64,000 nt of DNA from Phaeosaccion multiseriatum (GCA_965112735.1 OZ218952.1:4650001-4714000); one strand, 5' to 3'. Positions 1 through 12,664 are shown, counted from the stretch's first letter. Notes: generated by a model from the sequence alone, not told the origin. Translations and numbers: made by a program.

Positions 1-391
1 CAAACAAACACCACAAGAGAGGTGCGTGGAGGGACCGACCCGAGATGAGGACAGTGTGGGGGGGTATGAAGGACGATGAGCAGAGGATGCGGAGAGCTCG
101 GTGTGTTGGGAGGGGAGGTTGTACACACAAGAAGGGCATAAAAGGGCATACATCACAGTACTGAAAGGGCGTACATCACAGTACAGAAAGGGTATACATG
201 GCAGTACTGAGTGCGTGAGTGAGTGAGGAAGGGAGTGGAGTGAGTGAGTAGGTGAGTGCGTGAGTGAGTGAGTGCGTGAGTGGAGTGAGTGAGTAGGTGA
301 GTGCGTGAGTGAGTGAGTGCGTGAGTGGAGTGAGTGAGCAGGTGAGTGGGGAGGGAGTGGAGTTATTGAGAGGTCCTTGACCGACGTATCG

Positions 392-460
<69 letters not shown>

Positions 461-466
461 ACATAC
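1..466. other. Left edge: part of the last visible SUPV3L1 intron, simple repeats
   Basis: No coding exon is supported here. The stretch holds three copies of a 23-bp unit (about 141-209, core ACATCACAGTACTG), a GTGA/GTGC-rich array (about 205-358) and a long (CA)n tract (393-459). On the minus strand the (CA)n tract reads (GT)n and begins directly after the donor of the SUPV3L1 exon ending at 467. The last exon(s) of SUPV3L1 must lie to the left of the window, or in this stretch without a recognisable acceptor. Confidence 0.6.
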
Positions 467-3400
467 CATGGTCCGCGGCGGATTCGGTGAAATCAGGTCG
501 GGAGTAATGATGCCTCTATGAATGATGGCAATGAGGTGGTGTTTCCTCGCCTCAGCAAGGGCCACGTCTACAAAGGTCCGCGGGTGACGATTGGCGAGCC
601 AGAGATACAAGTCAAGCACGTTGCTCTTGGAGCACAACGTACTCAGCTCTCCCAGTGACGTTGGGGTGTAATCTGCGTGTGTGCGTACGCGTGTATGTGT
701 GTATGTTTGTGGAGGGGAGAAGTTGTGGGTGGGCGCGTGTTTTGTGTGCGTGTGTGTGCGTGAGTGTTTGGAGGAGGAGGGGATTGCGGTAATTGTATGG
801 CAAGGATGGCAGTGGATGGTAGGGAAGACTAGTGGTCGCCGCACTAAGCCCCGCACACTTCTTAGGAACATCGATATCGTGTATGGAAGCCCTGTGAGCC
901 CATCGATATCGGTCGGTTCTCGACATCAGTCAATAAACTGAAACTAAAAGGACTCAATCAAAGGATACAACAACAAAGCAACGTGGGCGTGAGCAAAGCA
1001 AAAATTCAAATTGTGGGGCTTGTGAAGGCACGCACCTTGTTCAGGAAGAACCATGTCGATCTTAGCGGGGCGGCCTGCACAGCCACAGAGGGAGGGAGGG
1101 AGGGAGGGAAAGAGAGGGAGAGGGGGTGGGGGTGAGAGAGAGGGGGAATGAGAGATTGGGGGTGAGAAGGAATGAAACGGAGAGAGGGAGAGGGGGCGTG
1201 AGAGAGAGGGAGAGGGAGAGGGAGAGGGAGAGGAGGTGAGAGAGTGAGAACGACAGAGAGGGGATGTGACGGAGTGGGAGAGGGAAGGGGAAAAGGAGAT
1301 AACGAGAGTGCCGACACACTATCCCAACCACACCAACCTTCTGCGTGCGCGTTCGCGAAGTGAACGAAGCTCTGTGTCTGCAGCACGTCCCTGGTGTTGA
1401 GGGGCGCAAGACAGAAGAGCCACCGATCGCCCAAGGTCAGATCAGTCGGGTGCAGCAGCTCGGCAGCAAGGCGAATGTCGTCGTGGTCATTGAGTGTGTA
1501 GAGAGGGTCGAGGCGGCAGATGCTGAGGAAGTGGTTCAAAGCGCCGGAGAGGTCCACAGGAGCTGCGGGTTGTTGCTCGCTTGCTGGTTCTCCAGGTCCT
1601 TCTACAGATGATGACGATGCAGATGATAACGACGACGACGACGATGATGATGATGATGATGACGATGATGCTTCCTGCTCCCCATCTGCTCCCCCCGCTG
1701 CTGGTGTATCACCAACTTCTGACCCTCTGGGCTGCCAAGTCTCCAGCTTTTCCTTTGGAGTATCAGATGGAGATAGAGAGAGAGAGAGTTGACAGACAAT
1801 AGAGAGAAAAGGAGGGAAGGAGGGAAGGGGGGAAGGAGGGAAGGGGGGAAGGGGGGAGCGGGGCTCGCTCGTGAGAGGCCATGACATGACATGAGCGTAT
1901 CGAGGAAAGAGAGGATTGACCCGCAATCACAGATCAGCCTACCGCAAGCTTCAGGCGCATGCTGTGCATAAAGAGACCCATCCATCGTTGTACCCGAGTC
2001 GATCGATTGAGCAAAAGACAGAGACAAAGAGCAAGCAGGAAGGGACGGTACTGCCGTTGTTTGCTTTCTGTTCACGCTCCCCCCTCCTCCTCCCTTCCCC
2101 TGTCCTCCTTTGACTTACGCTGCCGTCCCCGTGCAGCTCCATGACGAACTCGGTGATGTGCTCCACCGTAGGGAAGGTCCTTGCCTGCTCGATGGGCTGC
2201 AAGTCGGTATGCACTATCCCCGCCACGTAGTCAAGGTCCTCCGGCCGGAATGTGGTCACCTGTGGAGGTGGAGGTATTTGGGTGTAACGGTGTGTAAGGG
2301 TATCGGTATATATATATATTTTGGGTGTAACGGTGTGTAAGGGTATCGGTATATATATATATTGGTGGTAATGATGGGAGAAAGAGCTCTCCCATGTGTA
2401 GATGTATGGGTAAACAGGTATCTGTGGAATGCATATATGGTGTCAGGAGGAGCACATGCGTAGGTGTATGGGTACACAGGTGTCTGTGGAATGGGCACAT
2501 GGTGTCAGGAGAACGACCATGCCCTTAAGAGGAAGTTGACACATCACTCACCTCGCCGTGGGTCCAGTCCGAGTGCATGCGGCCCGCTCGCCCGGAGATC
2601 TGTGTATACAGCAGTTGGTGGTACAAAGAGAGTTGGCGGCACAGCATCACAATTTTGTACGATACGCGCACGCACTATCCAAGACGATCGAAGATGGACG
2701 TCCGTAATCGTACGGAACGAAAAGGAACTTGTACGTACCTGCTTGAGCAGAGTGGGCTCCACCAGCCCCATTGTGCCTGAGTTGCCGACCTTTGGGGGGG
2801 GGGGGGGGATGGCAGTGGACGGAACAGTTGGTGATACGCACATACAAAGTGAGACAGGTGTGAAGGTGTAAAACAATTTAGAAACATTGTGCCGTGCTCA
2901 CCTTCTTGATGGAGTGGAAGACGATGCGGCGAATGTTGAGGTTGAGGCCCATGCCAATCGCGTCAGTGGACACAAGCACGTCGTAGCCAGAGTCGCGGCT
3001 GTTGAACACCTTGGCTTGCAGAGATCTTTTCAGGGAGGAGGGAGGGGAAGAGGGAGAGGGGATAGGGGGGGGGGGGAGTGACGAGGGAGTGAGAACAAAG
3101 ACAGAGAGGGAGAGAGAACGAATGAGAACGAGGGACAAGAAACACACACACACACACCGTGTCCCCAGACACAAGTCGGTTCTTGAAAGCCCACCCCACA
3201 ATCACAATCAACCCTTCGCCTCCATCTCCCCTCCCCTCCCTCCCTCCCCCCCCCCCAACACCCTTACCTAATCTCTGCAGGCAGCTGCCCAAACACAACA
3301 CAACACTTATGCTTTGTTTTAGACTCAATCTCCTTCTTGATGGAGAAGAGGTCGTTCTTGCTAAAAGCCACCACGCAGTCGCCAGCCTGTACGTTGGCGT

Positions 3401-3772
3401 AGCTGCCCAACAGCGACTGTTTGGAGAGGTAGAGAGGACTTTTGCGCTCGTACTCGTACACCTGGGGCGAGTTAGAGGCATATGGGTAGGAGGCAGCAAT
3501 TAGAGGCGCATGGATAGGCACGGGGGGAAGGAGGGAGGGTGGAGGGGTGGAAGGGTAGGAGGGAACGAGGGAGAGAGGAAGCGCAAAAGTCGAGCATGAC
3601 GAGAGAGAAAGTCGAGCAACGCTCTGGAGAGGATGTGAGCACAGTGGAGAAATGCGCTGGAGAGGGTGTCAGCACAGCGGAGATTTGTACCGCTGGGTGG
3701 GGGGGTGTCGCTTTAGAGAGCAGCAACAGCAGCAGCAACAGCAGCAGCAACTGGTGATACAGGAAGGAGAAG

Positions 3773-3834
<62 letters not shown>

Positions 3835-4192
3835 GAAGAAGTAGTACGGTACCTCAAAGTCGTCGCCAATACTCTCCACGAGGCTCCTGACAATGTCCAG
3901 TGACTCGATTCCTCCACACACGTGGATCTCTCTCGCCCTGTGAGTTGAAAAAAGGGAAAGGTGTGTGTGCGTGTGCGTGCGTGTAAGGCGAGCCGACTTG
4001 TCAGAAGGGTTTTGGTTGCAGGGAACACCATTCTCTTCTTTCCACATGGGCACACATACACGTTCGCTCTCCCTCACACACACACACTCTCTCTCTCTCA
4101 CACAAAAACACTCTTTTTACGGCACTCTCTCCCTCTATCTCTCTTTAACACGCACACGGACACACGTACACACACACACACACACGGACACA

Positions 4193-4223
<31 letters not shown>

Positions 4224-4544
4224 CTGAGGCCGAGCAGGGCCTTGGACCATCCCTGTCCTCTGCTCTCGTCAGCGATCATCTGTATCTCATCAATCACCGC
4301 CACGTCGTACTCCTTTGTCACATTGATCATCTCGATCGTGCTCGACATGTGCCTGGCGGGTTGGTGATACGGGCATGCACGGGCATACGGGTATACAGTG
4401 GCGGCAGACGGGGGAAGAGTAAAGGACACAGGGCAGAGGAAACAGGAGTATGGGTATTGGAAACAGGGGTATGGGTATTGGCGCAAAGCATGGGCGGGCG
4501 GCGGGTGGGTGGGGGGGTTAGTTACGTTCCAACGAGGTTACGCG

Positions 4545-4592
<48 letters not shown>

Positions 4593-4694
4593 CCGTCGGC
4601 CCTGATTGTCTCTTTCCATTCGATCCATCCACCCGACATCCTCGATGACAAATAGGCGGCAAATCCATCCTCCCTTCGCCGACACACTCACAAA

Positions 4695-4745
<51 letters not shown>

Positions 4746-6200
4746 ACACCGCACGCACACGCACGCACACACACACACTCACGTGGCAAAGGGCACAATC
4801 TTCTTCTCCTGCCCCGTGGCGAGGCTGCAATAGTGCCCCGCCGCGTTGAGTTTTTCGTAAATCTCCACCGCCAACAGCCGCAGAGGGCCGCAAAACAGGC
4901 CCCCTCCAAAGGCGGGGTCTGCCTGCTTCAGGCGCTCGATGGCAGTGTATGTCTTGCCGCTGTTGGTGGGCCCGCCGTGGAAGATTATCTGAATGTAGAG
5001 GGTCGAAATTCGAGTTGATACAGAGGGTGAGTGGTGTCCAGTTAGAGTGCACAATGCTTGCAAATGCGTGTGAAAGAGGTGGACAAGGGGTCACCACACG
5101 CACCCGCCCACCCATCCACCCACCTTTCTCTTGGCCAGTCTTGTGACCGGGTACCACTGTTCGGGACTGCGCAGGTCTGTAATGCTCCTGAGCGCCAAGA
5201 AGTCTTGCATCTCGTCTGCGTAGGCGCTGTGGGCGTATGCGGCCACCGCCGGGAGGAGCACCTGTCCGAGCATTTCCCCCCGCCATCGGAGCCAAATCCG
5301 CAGATCGCGAAACCTGGAAGGATGTTTTCCACGTGATCGGGGGAGTGGGCTCTCGGCAGCAGTGGTAGCATGGCTGGAAGCTGCAGTCGAAGCTGCAGTC
5401 GCGGGCGGGGTAGCATCACCGCCGTAACCACTACTGACTTCCACGCTCTTCCCCTGCGCGAGTCTCTGCTTCATGTGCTTGTTGTGTTCGGAGTAGCTGG
5501 CATGGGAGACGAAGTGCTTGAGCTGGGTGAATGAGTCCTGGCCACGCAGCTGCTGTCCCTTAAGCACCCCTTCAGGGTCCCTGAGAAGGTCCTGCCGTAT
5601 CTGTCCACACGCACGCAGCAGCAGGAGCTCGTTGATACCTGCTTCGTGTGCTTGGGCAAGAGGTCCAGGCTCTGACGGCAGCGCTCGTACAAGCTCCACG
5701 ATTCTCCGCCTCTCCAGCGGAGACCAGGGCTGGCGTGTCAGAGGCGGAGGATCGTGGTGTATCTGCGTGTCCTGCACCTGCACGTCCTGCTTCTTCATAT
5801 CCTGCTTCTGCACGTCCTGGCGTTGCTTGCCCTGCATCTGCATGTCCTGGCTCCAGGTGGACGAACCAATTGATGTCCTCGAACGCGCGGACAAGGGTGG
5901 GGGTGAAGCCTTGTCCACAGCTGGCGCACCACCACCAGCACCTGATGGTGCCGACGGAGTAGATTTGGTCTGCTTCCGCCTCTCCTGGTACCGCTTCTCC
6001 TGTACCTGCATGTCCTGCAGCCAGGTCGACGAGCCAATTGACGTCGTCGGAAGCGTGGACAAGGGTCCACCACCACCATCTGATGCTGCCGAGGGGGAGG
6101 ACTTGGTCTGCAATCGGCGCAGGCTGCCCGCCGCACCTCTGCATCGAAGAGCCACTGCCCTTGATGCTCGCAGCATAGTTCGCCTCACGCCGGCGCCCAC
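467..6200 (-). CDS. SUPV3L1: SUV3/SUPV3L1 mitochondrial ATP-dependent RNA helicase (3' end missing)
   Basis: DExH-type RNA helicase of mitochondrial RNA turnover, partner of PNPase or RNase II-type exonucleases in other eukaryotes. Twelve exons, phases all consistent: 6200-5124, 4988-4783, 4352-4224, 3937-3853, 3461-3268, 3025-2902, 2789-2739, 2599-2552, 2259-2119, 1752-1338, 1074-1036, 672-467 (905 codons so far). Walker A GPTNSGKT is at residues 366-373, DEIQ at 449-452; [15 protein letters not shown] and ISGRAGR are motifs V and [13 protein letters not shown] is the SUV3 C-terminal signature. The Arg-rich, acid-free N-terminus ([15 protein letters not shown]...) looks like a mitochondrial presequence, which supports the start. 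Oddities: a duplicated low-complexity segment at residues 31-128 before the helicase core, and a poly-Ser insert in the exon 1752-1338. The C-terminus is off the window. Head-to-head with the CEP95-like gene. Confidence 0.93.
5817..6110 (-). repeat. Internal coding duplication in SUPV3L1 exon 1
   Basis: Residues 31-72 and 77-128 are two diverged copies of one unit: each begins QTKS(S/T)PSA, passes through a Gly-rich stretch and reaches TSIGSSTW(L/S)QDMQ(V/M)Q. The second copy runs on into short Q-D-M/V-Q-K-Q repeats. It lies between the presequence and the helicase core, outside any conserved domain. Confidence 0.8.
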
Positions 6201-6437
6201 TTCTTCTCTAACACACTACGTAAAAGTTTGCTTGCCTTGGCTGAGGCATCGTATCTCTGCATCTGTGACTCTGGACGAGGAACACGCAAAGAAGAAAAAA
6301 TGGAAATGTGTTCAGCGCGTCGGCGAATTGAGCCGGAGTCTGGTTGCACACCACATCATCCAGTATAGTATTGCGGAGTAGAAACGAACAACCTAATCTG
6401 TGTTTCGTGCGGACGCTAAGCAGAGACGCATCTGCCC
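6201..6437. promoter_or_regulatory. Shared divergent upstream region, SUPV3L1 / CEP95-like
   Basis: 237 bp separate the two divergent start codons, so both promoters must lie here or inside the genes. I see no clear TATA box or repeated motif. Confidence 0.5.
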
Positions 6438-9400
6438 ATGGAGTCGGACTCGGATCCGCTCTACGGCATGGACTTCGACCAGGAGCTTGGCACAGGAGGC
6501 TCAGATTCTCAGGACCAAGAGCACATCTACCACCCTCAGCAGCCGCTGGAAGATATGCCACTGTACTACCACCACCACCAGCAGCAGCAGCAGCAGCAGG
6601 AGCAGCAGCAGCAGCAGCAGGAGGAGGAGGAGGAGCCGGATGAGCAGCAGCAACCGGACCCCAGGCAGGAGGCCTTCATCCTCACCAACATTAACTCCCT
6701 CCTGAACAAGGTGGGCATCAATGCCAAGCCTATCAACACGCTCGACGAGCTACGCAAGAGCGCGAGCTCCATGTGCGTGGCCATCTTCGAAGCCATGTTC
6801 CACGTGCGACAAAAGGGCATTGTGCGTCGCCCCACACACATCCAAGACTACATTCACAATGCGCAGATCGTCATCGACGCTCTCGCGGGCCCCATCATCA
6901 ACATGGACTTGAGTCACATTACGGGGGACAAGGTGGTGGCCGGAGACATCATGGCTATCCGCAACCTCGTGGACATTTTCATGGGCATCAGCGAGGTCGT
7001 GAACAAGCGCATGGACACCTCTCAAGGTAAGGAAGCAAAGCAGGAACGGGAAGAGGGTGCGGGCTTTGCCTGTGTCTCGACGAAGGCTGTGGTGCTTTTC
7101 CCTCCACGCTTCGTCTCCTCTCACCCACCTCCCCGCCCTCCCTACCTGCTCTGCTATGTTCACTCACGAATGACTGCCAACAACACAACGCAACAGAGGG
7201 ACTCATGTCCCCCCAGCTACTGGAGGCGGAAGAGAAGACGCGCAAGAAGAAGAAGAAGAAGAAGACGAAGAAGGCCAAGACGACCGCGCCCTCTGCCGTC
7301 GGCAAGGGCAAGGGCAAAGCGACTGGCACCACTGGCACCGCAGCCCGCCACGCCCCCCCTGTGCAAATCCGCCGCTCCTCCGTTGCCCCCCCCTCAGCAG
7401 CAGCCAGAGCCAGAGCCGGAGCCAGACCTGTTTCCTGGCCCTCCACCGCTCGTAGACAGGGCAGCAGGACCGGGGGGCCAAGAGCAGCAGCTCCAGGAGA
7501 GGGAGAAGGGCAGTTGGGGAGGGGGGGGTGGGTGTCTTCTATCTCCTCTCCGGCCGCTATGGAGAAGGAGCGTGTGGCCCATGCCATTGACAACCAGCAG
7601 CAGCTGCGGCAGCGGCAGCAGCTGCGGCAGCGACAGCAGCAGCGGAGGAGTGCGACGGCTCAGCGAGGAGGAGCAGGGAAGGAGAAGAAGAAGCTTCTCC
7701 GGCGAGTGGGCAAGAAGAGAGGAGGGGCGGTCAAACATGCGGGAGGGAGGCTGGGAGACGGTCAGGGAGGCGCAGGAGGAGGTCACGAAGGCGGCGGCTT
7801 CAGTGGAGAGATGATCGACTTGGCAGAGCTCTCGAAGCGGGGATTGACTGCACAGGAGATTATCGCGTCACACGGCTTTCTGAGCGGAGGGCACTTCGCC
7901 GCCGAGGAGCAGCAACAGCAACAGCAGCTGGTGATACAGCAGCAGCAGCTGTTGGCGATGCAGCAGCAGCAGCAGCAGCAAGAGGAGGAGGAGGAGGCGG
8001 AGGAGGAGGGAGGAGGGAAGGAGACGCCCGAAGGAGGGGGGGAGACGGAGGGCGCGGGGAGGAGGTGGGGCTTTGTTGAGGGCCCAGCGACACCTGCACA
8101 TGAGGAAGACAGCCTTCTCGGGGGGGGCAGAGGAGGAGCCGGGAGGGCGGAAGAGAAGGAGGGGAGGAGGGATGACGAGCAGAAGGAAAGGGAGAAGGAT
8201 GGACAGAGTGAGGAAGAGAAGGAAGACGACGAGGGTGTGGAGGAGGGGGGGGAGGTGGAGAAGGAGAAGGAGAAGGGCAGTGATGGTGCGGGTGCGGGTA
8301 GGGAAGGGGAGGGGGAGGGGGAGGAGGAGGACGATGATTCGGCAGGAGAGCTTTTGCAAGGGATGAGGCAGGCCTACGGAGGGGCACTCTCCGCCAGAGA
8401 CGAGTACATGACCTTCCACAGGGGTGAGGCAGGAGAGGGAGTGGAGGGAGCGGTGTTTGAGGGAAGGCAAGAAGGCGAAGAGGAGGACGAGGAAGAGGAT
8501 GAAGACTACGAGGAGGAGGAGGAGGAGGAGGAGGAGGAGGAGGAGGATGACGAGGGTGAGGGTGTGGACAGAATGGTGAGGGTGGGCGACAAAGGAGGAG
8601 GAAGAGGGGAGGATGGTATCTACACGCGGCTGCGGAGCAAGGTGGCGGTGGGGGGAGGCGTGCAGGAGAAGAAGGCGCAGCGCCAGGTTGAGGACAAGTA
8701 CCGCATCTACTACAAGGTAGGGGATAGTCTTGCCTCCCTCCCTCCTGCGTCCTCTCTGCCTCTGTCTTGTCTTTTCTATTCAGGATGTTATGTTCTCACT
8801 CTCACACTCATCTATCATTTCCCACCCCCATCCACTGCCATCCATCCACACACTTACACTTGGCGACAGCGCATGCTCAAAGACCGCCTCGGAGAGCTGC
8901 GAAGGAGAGAGCGCAAGGACGCTCGAGACGCGGGGTACAAATTCCGCAGCAATCAGAGGAAGGAGCGCACACGACAGGTAAGAGAGAGAGGGAGGGGAAG
9001 GAAGGAGTGCGCCCGACACGTTCGTACCTCAGTGCCTCCACCTCACTCACTCACCCACTCACTCACTCACTCACTCACTCACTCACTCACTCACTCACTG
9101 ACCGACCAACCGACCACGTACACCTGCTCTACCAACACTCACGCCTTCACCGTCAGATCAAGCTGCAGCGTGCCCAGGAGGACCTTGCGCGTCAGCGTGC
9201 CTCGCAGCGCCTGCACTACCGCGACAACAACCAGGGGCAGCTTGTGCACAAGTTCAGGAAGATCATCGTGGCACTGCAGCGGCAGAGGTTGGAGGACGAC
9301 AGGGAGGACGCGGCCAGGCTGAGGGCACTCCATCAGGTGAGAGAGAGCAGAGGGAGGTGTAGGACCTGCTCACATCTTTCTTTCTATCTGTTTCGATGTA

Positions 9401-9948
9401 TGTGCCTCTTATCTGCTCCACACTAATAATCCATGTGCGCCCGCCCCCATATGCCTCTCCATGCATTTCTCTCTGTGCAGCGCAACGAAGTGGTGAACGA
9501 GAGCGTGGAGGCGTTCTTCCTCGACCGAGTAAGCCTCATCCTCGAGAGCAACAAGGAGAGCACCAAGGAAAGACAGGCCGCTCTCAAGGCAGAGGAGGGG
9601 CTACTCAGGAGGGTGGAGAGGGAAGCAGAGCAGGCCTACGAAGCCCAATTGGCCAGGCATGTGCAGCGACTGAGTCAGAAGCACGAGGCAGACATGAGAA
9701 GTCGTTCGGAGGGACAGGTGGCCCTGGCGGATGCACTGGGGGCGAGGATAGGGGATGTGATGGACATGGGAGGAGGAAGGCACCCGATGGGCACCTCGTG
9801 TGGACATGGGCAGGGGGAGGCAGGGAGATTCGACGCTCGGATGAGGAAGATGAGGAACAAGGCCAACGTGCAGAGGAGGAGGATGAGGGACGAGGAGCGG
9901 GTGCAGAATCTGGCCCGTGCGTATGGGCGAGTGGGGGGGCGTGACTGA
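6438..9948 (+). CDS. CEP95: CEP95-like protein (calponin-homology-like N-terminus, coiled-coil C-terminus)
   Basis: Probable centrosomal/basal-body protein. Five exons: 6438-7026, 7197-8716, 8870-8977, 9157-9336, 9481-9948 (954 aa, phases consistent). Residues about 80-195 carry the CEP95/CCDC45 N-terminal pattern, including HNAQIVIDALAGPIINMDLS and HITGDKVVAGD. The middle exon is an extreme low-complexity region: Lys run, Gln runs, then long Glu/Asp blocks. The last three exons are Arg/Glu/Gln-rich and probably helical (MLKDRLGELRRRERKD, RQRASQRLHYRDNNQGQ). The Q-run at 7924-7940 holds one copy of the dispersed GTTGGTGATACA-type word, read as QLVIQ. Family assignment rests on the N-terminal domain; the acidic middle is lineage-specific. 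An alternative is another CH-domain ciliary protein. Confidence 0.68.
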
Positions 9949-10982
9949 GCTGGTGGGATGGGCCAATGAATGAATGAATGAATGAATGAATGAATGGGGT
10001 GGGTGGGGTGAGTTGGGAGCGCGAGGATGTGTAAGATAGGAGAGGAGGAGAGGAGGAGTAGATGGATGGAAGGGTGTGTGTGTAGGGGGGGTGATTGAGG
10101 CTCTTAAGTGCTGTTCGGTTCCCGGCTTGTGGACGGAGTGTTCTTTCAGCGTGTGTCTTTGTTTCCCCCTCCCTGCTCCCTCCCTGCCTTGCCTTGCCTT
10201 GGGAACAAAGAGGGGGGCATTGATGGGCTGACTGATGGACGAATGGACTGAACCCCCAAGACAAGACTGGGCTTCTCTTGGCTTTGTATTAAGACGCGGG
10301 GGAGAGTTCGGCTTGTTGTTTTTACAACTGTATTGTTGTTATTGTGGAGCAGTATAGTTACCACTGAAGAAGAAGAAGAGATTCAATTGAAGTATGTATG
10401 AAAAGAAAGGGAAAGGAAGAAAATGAAGAAAATGAAGAAACAAAAACTCCGCCTTGAAGCTGCTCTTCATGAGGCAAAGGGCGGAGGTGTCGCTGAAAGC
10501 TGTGCTGTGCACCATGTGAAGCAACAAGCAAGCAGCCAATCTCGAAGCCAAGAAAAAGGAAGTGTGTCACAGCTGGCGTGCATAGATTCGAATCCCCTTG
10601 GACGCAACGTGAGCGAAACGGGGTCAAAAAAACAAGACAAACAAAAGAGAAAAGGAGAGGAGGAGGAGGAGGAGGAGGAGGAGGGGGAGGAGGAGGAGAA
10701 GGAGAAAGAGGAGAAAGAGGAGCAGTATCACAATATACTCTACTCTATAAAACGAGTCTGTGGTGAGAGAAGCTGCCAGGGGGATCATCTCCCACTACAT
10801 TTTCCTTCTCGCTCTCGCTCAGTTTCCCGGTACAGTTGTGCCGTCGCCCCGAATCGTTAGGAGGAAGAAGCAGCAAGGATAGGAGAGAAGGGGAGCGGTT
10901 GTGGGGGGGGCGGTTGGAAGAGGAGGGAGCTCCCCCCCCCGCTCCTCTCGGCTGATCTGCTACAGGTAGACGCGGAGCGAAC
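9949..10982. other. Spacer between CEP95-like and ankyrin gene 1
   Basis: About 1 kb without a supported gene. It contains (AATG)n at about 9965-9996 just after the CEP95-like stop, AT-richer sequence about 10260-10480 likely to be 3'UTR/terminator, and a (GAG)n tract about 10655-10720. An open frame at 10423-10860 is mostly this Lys/Glu tract and I do not call it. Confidence 0.5.
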
Positions 10983-11175
10983 ATGGGGAACATGCTGGAT
11001 CTCTCCCTGCATGAGTATGCCGAAACGGGCGACATTGATCAAATGAGGGCCTACATTCAGCGGGGCGGAGACGTGAACAAGCGAGACATGTTTAGCAACA
11101 CAGCACTGCACAGAGCGTGCTGTATGGGCTACACGCCGTAAGTGTCGGTGGAGCGCTGCAAAGAGTGCGTGGCCC

Positions 11176-11212
<37 letters not shown>

Positions 11213-12664
11213 TCTCTATTTCTCTCTTTCTCTCTTTCTCTCTCTCTCTTTCCCTCTTTCTCTCTCTCTCTCTCTCTCTCTCCCTCTCTCTATTTCTCTC
11301 TCTCTCCCTCCCTTTCTCTCTCTGTCTCTCTCTTTCTCTCCCTCTGATTGATCGATTGATATGTTCAGTGAGTGAGTGAGTGATGGCAGGGCGGGCAATG
11401 ACACAGCCAACCCCTAGCTCCCCCCCCCCGTTGCTTTGCTGCGTTTGTCTTACTCCTCATCTCTCCATGCCCCCCCGCTCTGCATTGCTTGTGTTTCTGC
11501 TCACTCAGGATTGTGAAGCTGCTGCTGAAGGAAGGAGCTCTTGTCAATGCGAGGGCCAAGGACGGATGGTGCGTAGAGATTCATTCCACCCCCTCCTCCT
11601 CTCGCGAGCCAAGCGCACGCCCCTCTCTTCTTGTGGGCAGGGAACAGGCAGGGAACAGGCAGGGAACAGGCAGGGAACAGGCAGGGAACAGGCAGGGAAC
11701 AGGCAGGGAACAGGCAGGGAACAGGCAGGGAACAGGCAGGGAACAGGCAGGGAACAGGCAGGGAACAGGCAGGGAACAGGCAGGGAACAGGCAGGGAGGT
11801 AGATCCGTAGACAGGAGGGACGCTGTCGGCTCTCCACCCCTTCCACCCTACCCCTTTCTACGTGCGATTGCCCTTGCGTGGTCCCCCCGCTCTTCTTCTC
11901 CCTGTGGCCTCCCTTCTTGGACCCTCCTTGGCCCTTGACCCATGCAGTACCTTGACCCTTGACCCAAACAATGCCCAGGACTCCTCTGCACCTGGCCTGC
12001 CGCTGGGGCCGTGTGGACATCGTGCGGATCCTCGTGGAGGAGGCAGGGGCCGACTGCAGCATAACCACCGGGGACGGGAGGTCCCCCGGGGAAATCCTCA
12101 AGCTGGTGAGTGAGTGAGTGAGTGAGTGAGTGAGTGAGTGAGTTTAGTTTTGTTGCCGACAGGCCACAGACAGAGTGAGGGAGGGACTCACTCAAGAGTG
12201 AGGCATGCGCTTGACACTTGTCGGTGCAGAGGTGGGCTTGAGAGCCTTAGGGCCTTCTGCGGCGTCATGCCGTGTACTACATGATCCTTTCGCACTTCGC
12301 TCATGCCCTCGCTCCGTCTCTGTGTATGCAGGACATTCCCCTTCGACAGCGGACCGAACTTGTGCTGCTGCTCAACACGCTCCCCAATGGCCTCTCTGAC
12401 GACGAGGAAGACGAGGAGGAAGAGGAGGGAGGCGAGGGGGGCGGGGGGAGCGAGGGGAGCGAGGGGAGTGACGAAGAGGAAAACGAGGACGGAAGTTTGG
12501 GTGCGACGGGTGGTGCAGAGGGACTCATAGCCACAGCAGTTGGTCATACAGCCCCTGCTGCTGGTGCTGTTGCTGCCGTACTGGAGCCGCACGGCGTAGG
12601 CATACAGGCCGACCTTAGGGGTGATCGTCTCGGTGTGGCCAAGCCGAGCAGCTCCAAGTTCTGA
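10983..12664 (+). CDS. Small ankyrin-repeat protein
   Basis: Four exons: 10983-11137, 11509-11568, 11979-12105, 12332-12664; 224 aa with consistent phases. Residues about 5-105 form three ankyrin repeats (GDIDQMRAYIQRGGDVNKRD, NTALHRACCMGYTPIVKLL, TPLHLACRWGRVDIVRILVE). The C-terminal half is an acidic Asp/Glu/Gly tail. A protein-protein adaptor is likely; no partner can be named. The intron between 11137 and 11509 holds long C and CT tracts; the next holds an 11-bp minisatellite; the third begins with about nine GTGA units directly at the donor. The tail includes one copy of the dispersed word in its GGTCATAC variant, read as AVGHTA (12536-12552). Confidence 0.85.
11637..11795. repeat. 11-bp minisatellite (CAGGGAACAGG)n in an ankyrin-gene intron
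   Basis: About 14 perfect head-to-tail copies of CAGGGAACAGG in the second intron of ankyrin gene 1. The lack of divergence indicates recent expansion. Confidence 0.97.

Noticed and set aside
176-871. Long minus-strand frame through the CA and GTGA arrays
   Set aside because: Only 467-672 is coding (SUPV3L1 exon); the rest is translated simple repeat in an intron.
3652-3903. Plus-strand poly-Gln frame with QLVIQ
   Set aside because: It is antisense to SUPV3L1 and lies mostly in its intron; the CAA array explains the frame.
7924-7940. QLVIQ as a conserved protein motif
   Set aside because: The same DNA word is read in other frames as AVGDTA, EVGDT or SPT and also occurs in introns, so the signal is at DNA/RNA level.
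10580-10620. Possible tRNA 3' half (ATTCGAATCCCC resembles a T-loop)
   Set aside because: The bases around the loop do not form a 5-bp T stem and no D or anticodon arm is found upstream.
10423-10860. 145-aa plus-strand frame
   Set aside because: Composed of a GAG tract and unremarkable flanks, with no domain or splice support.
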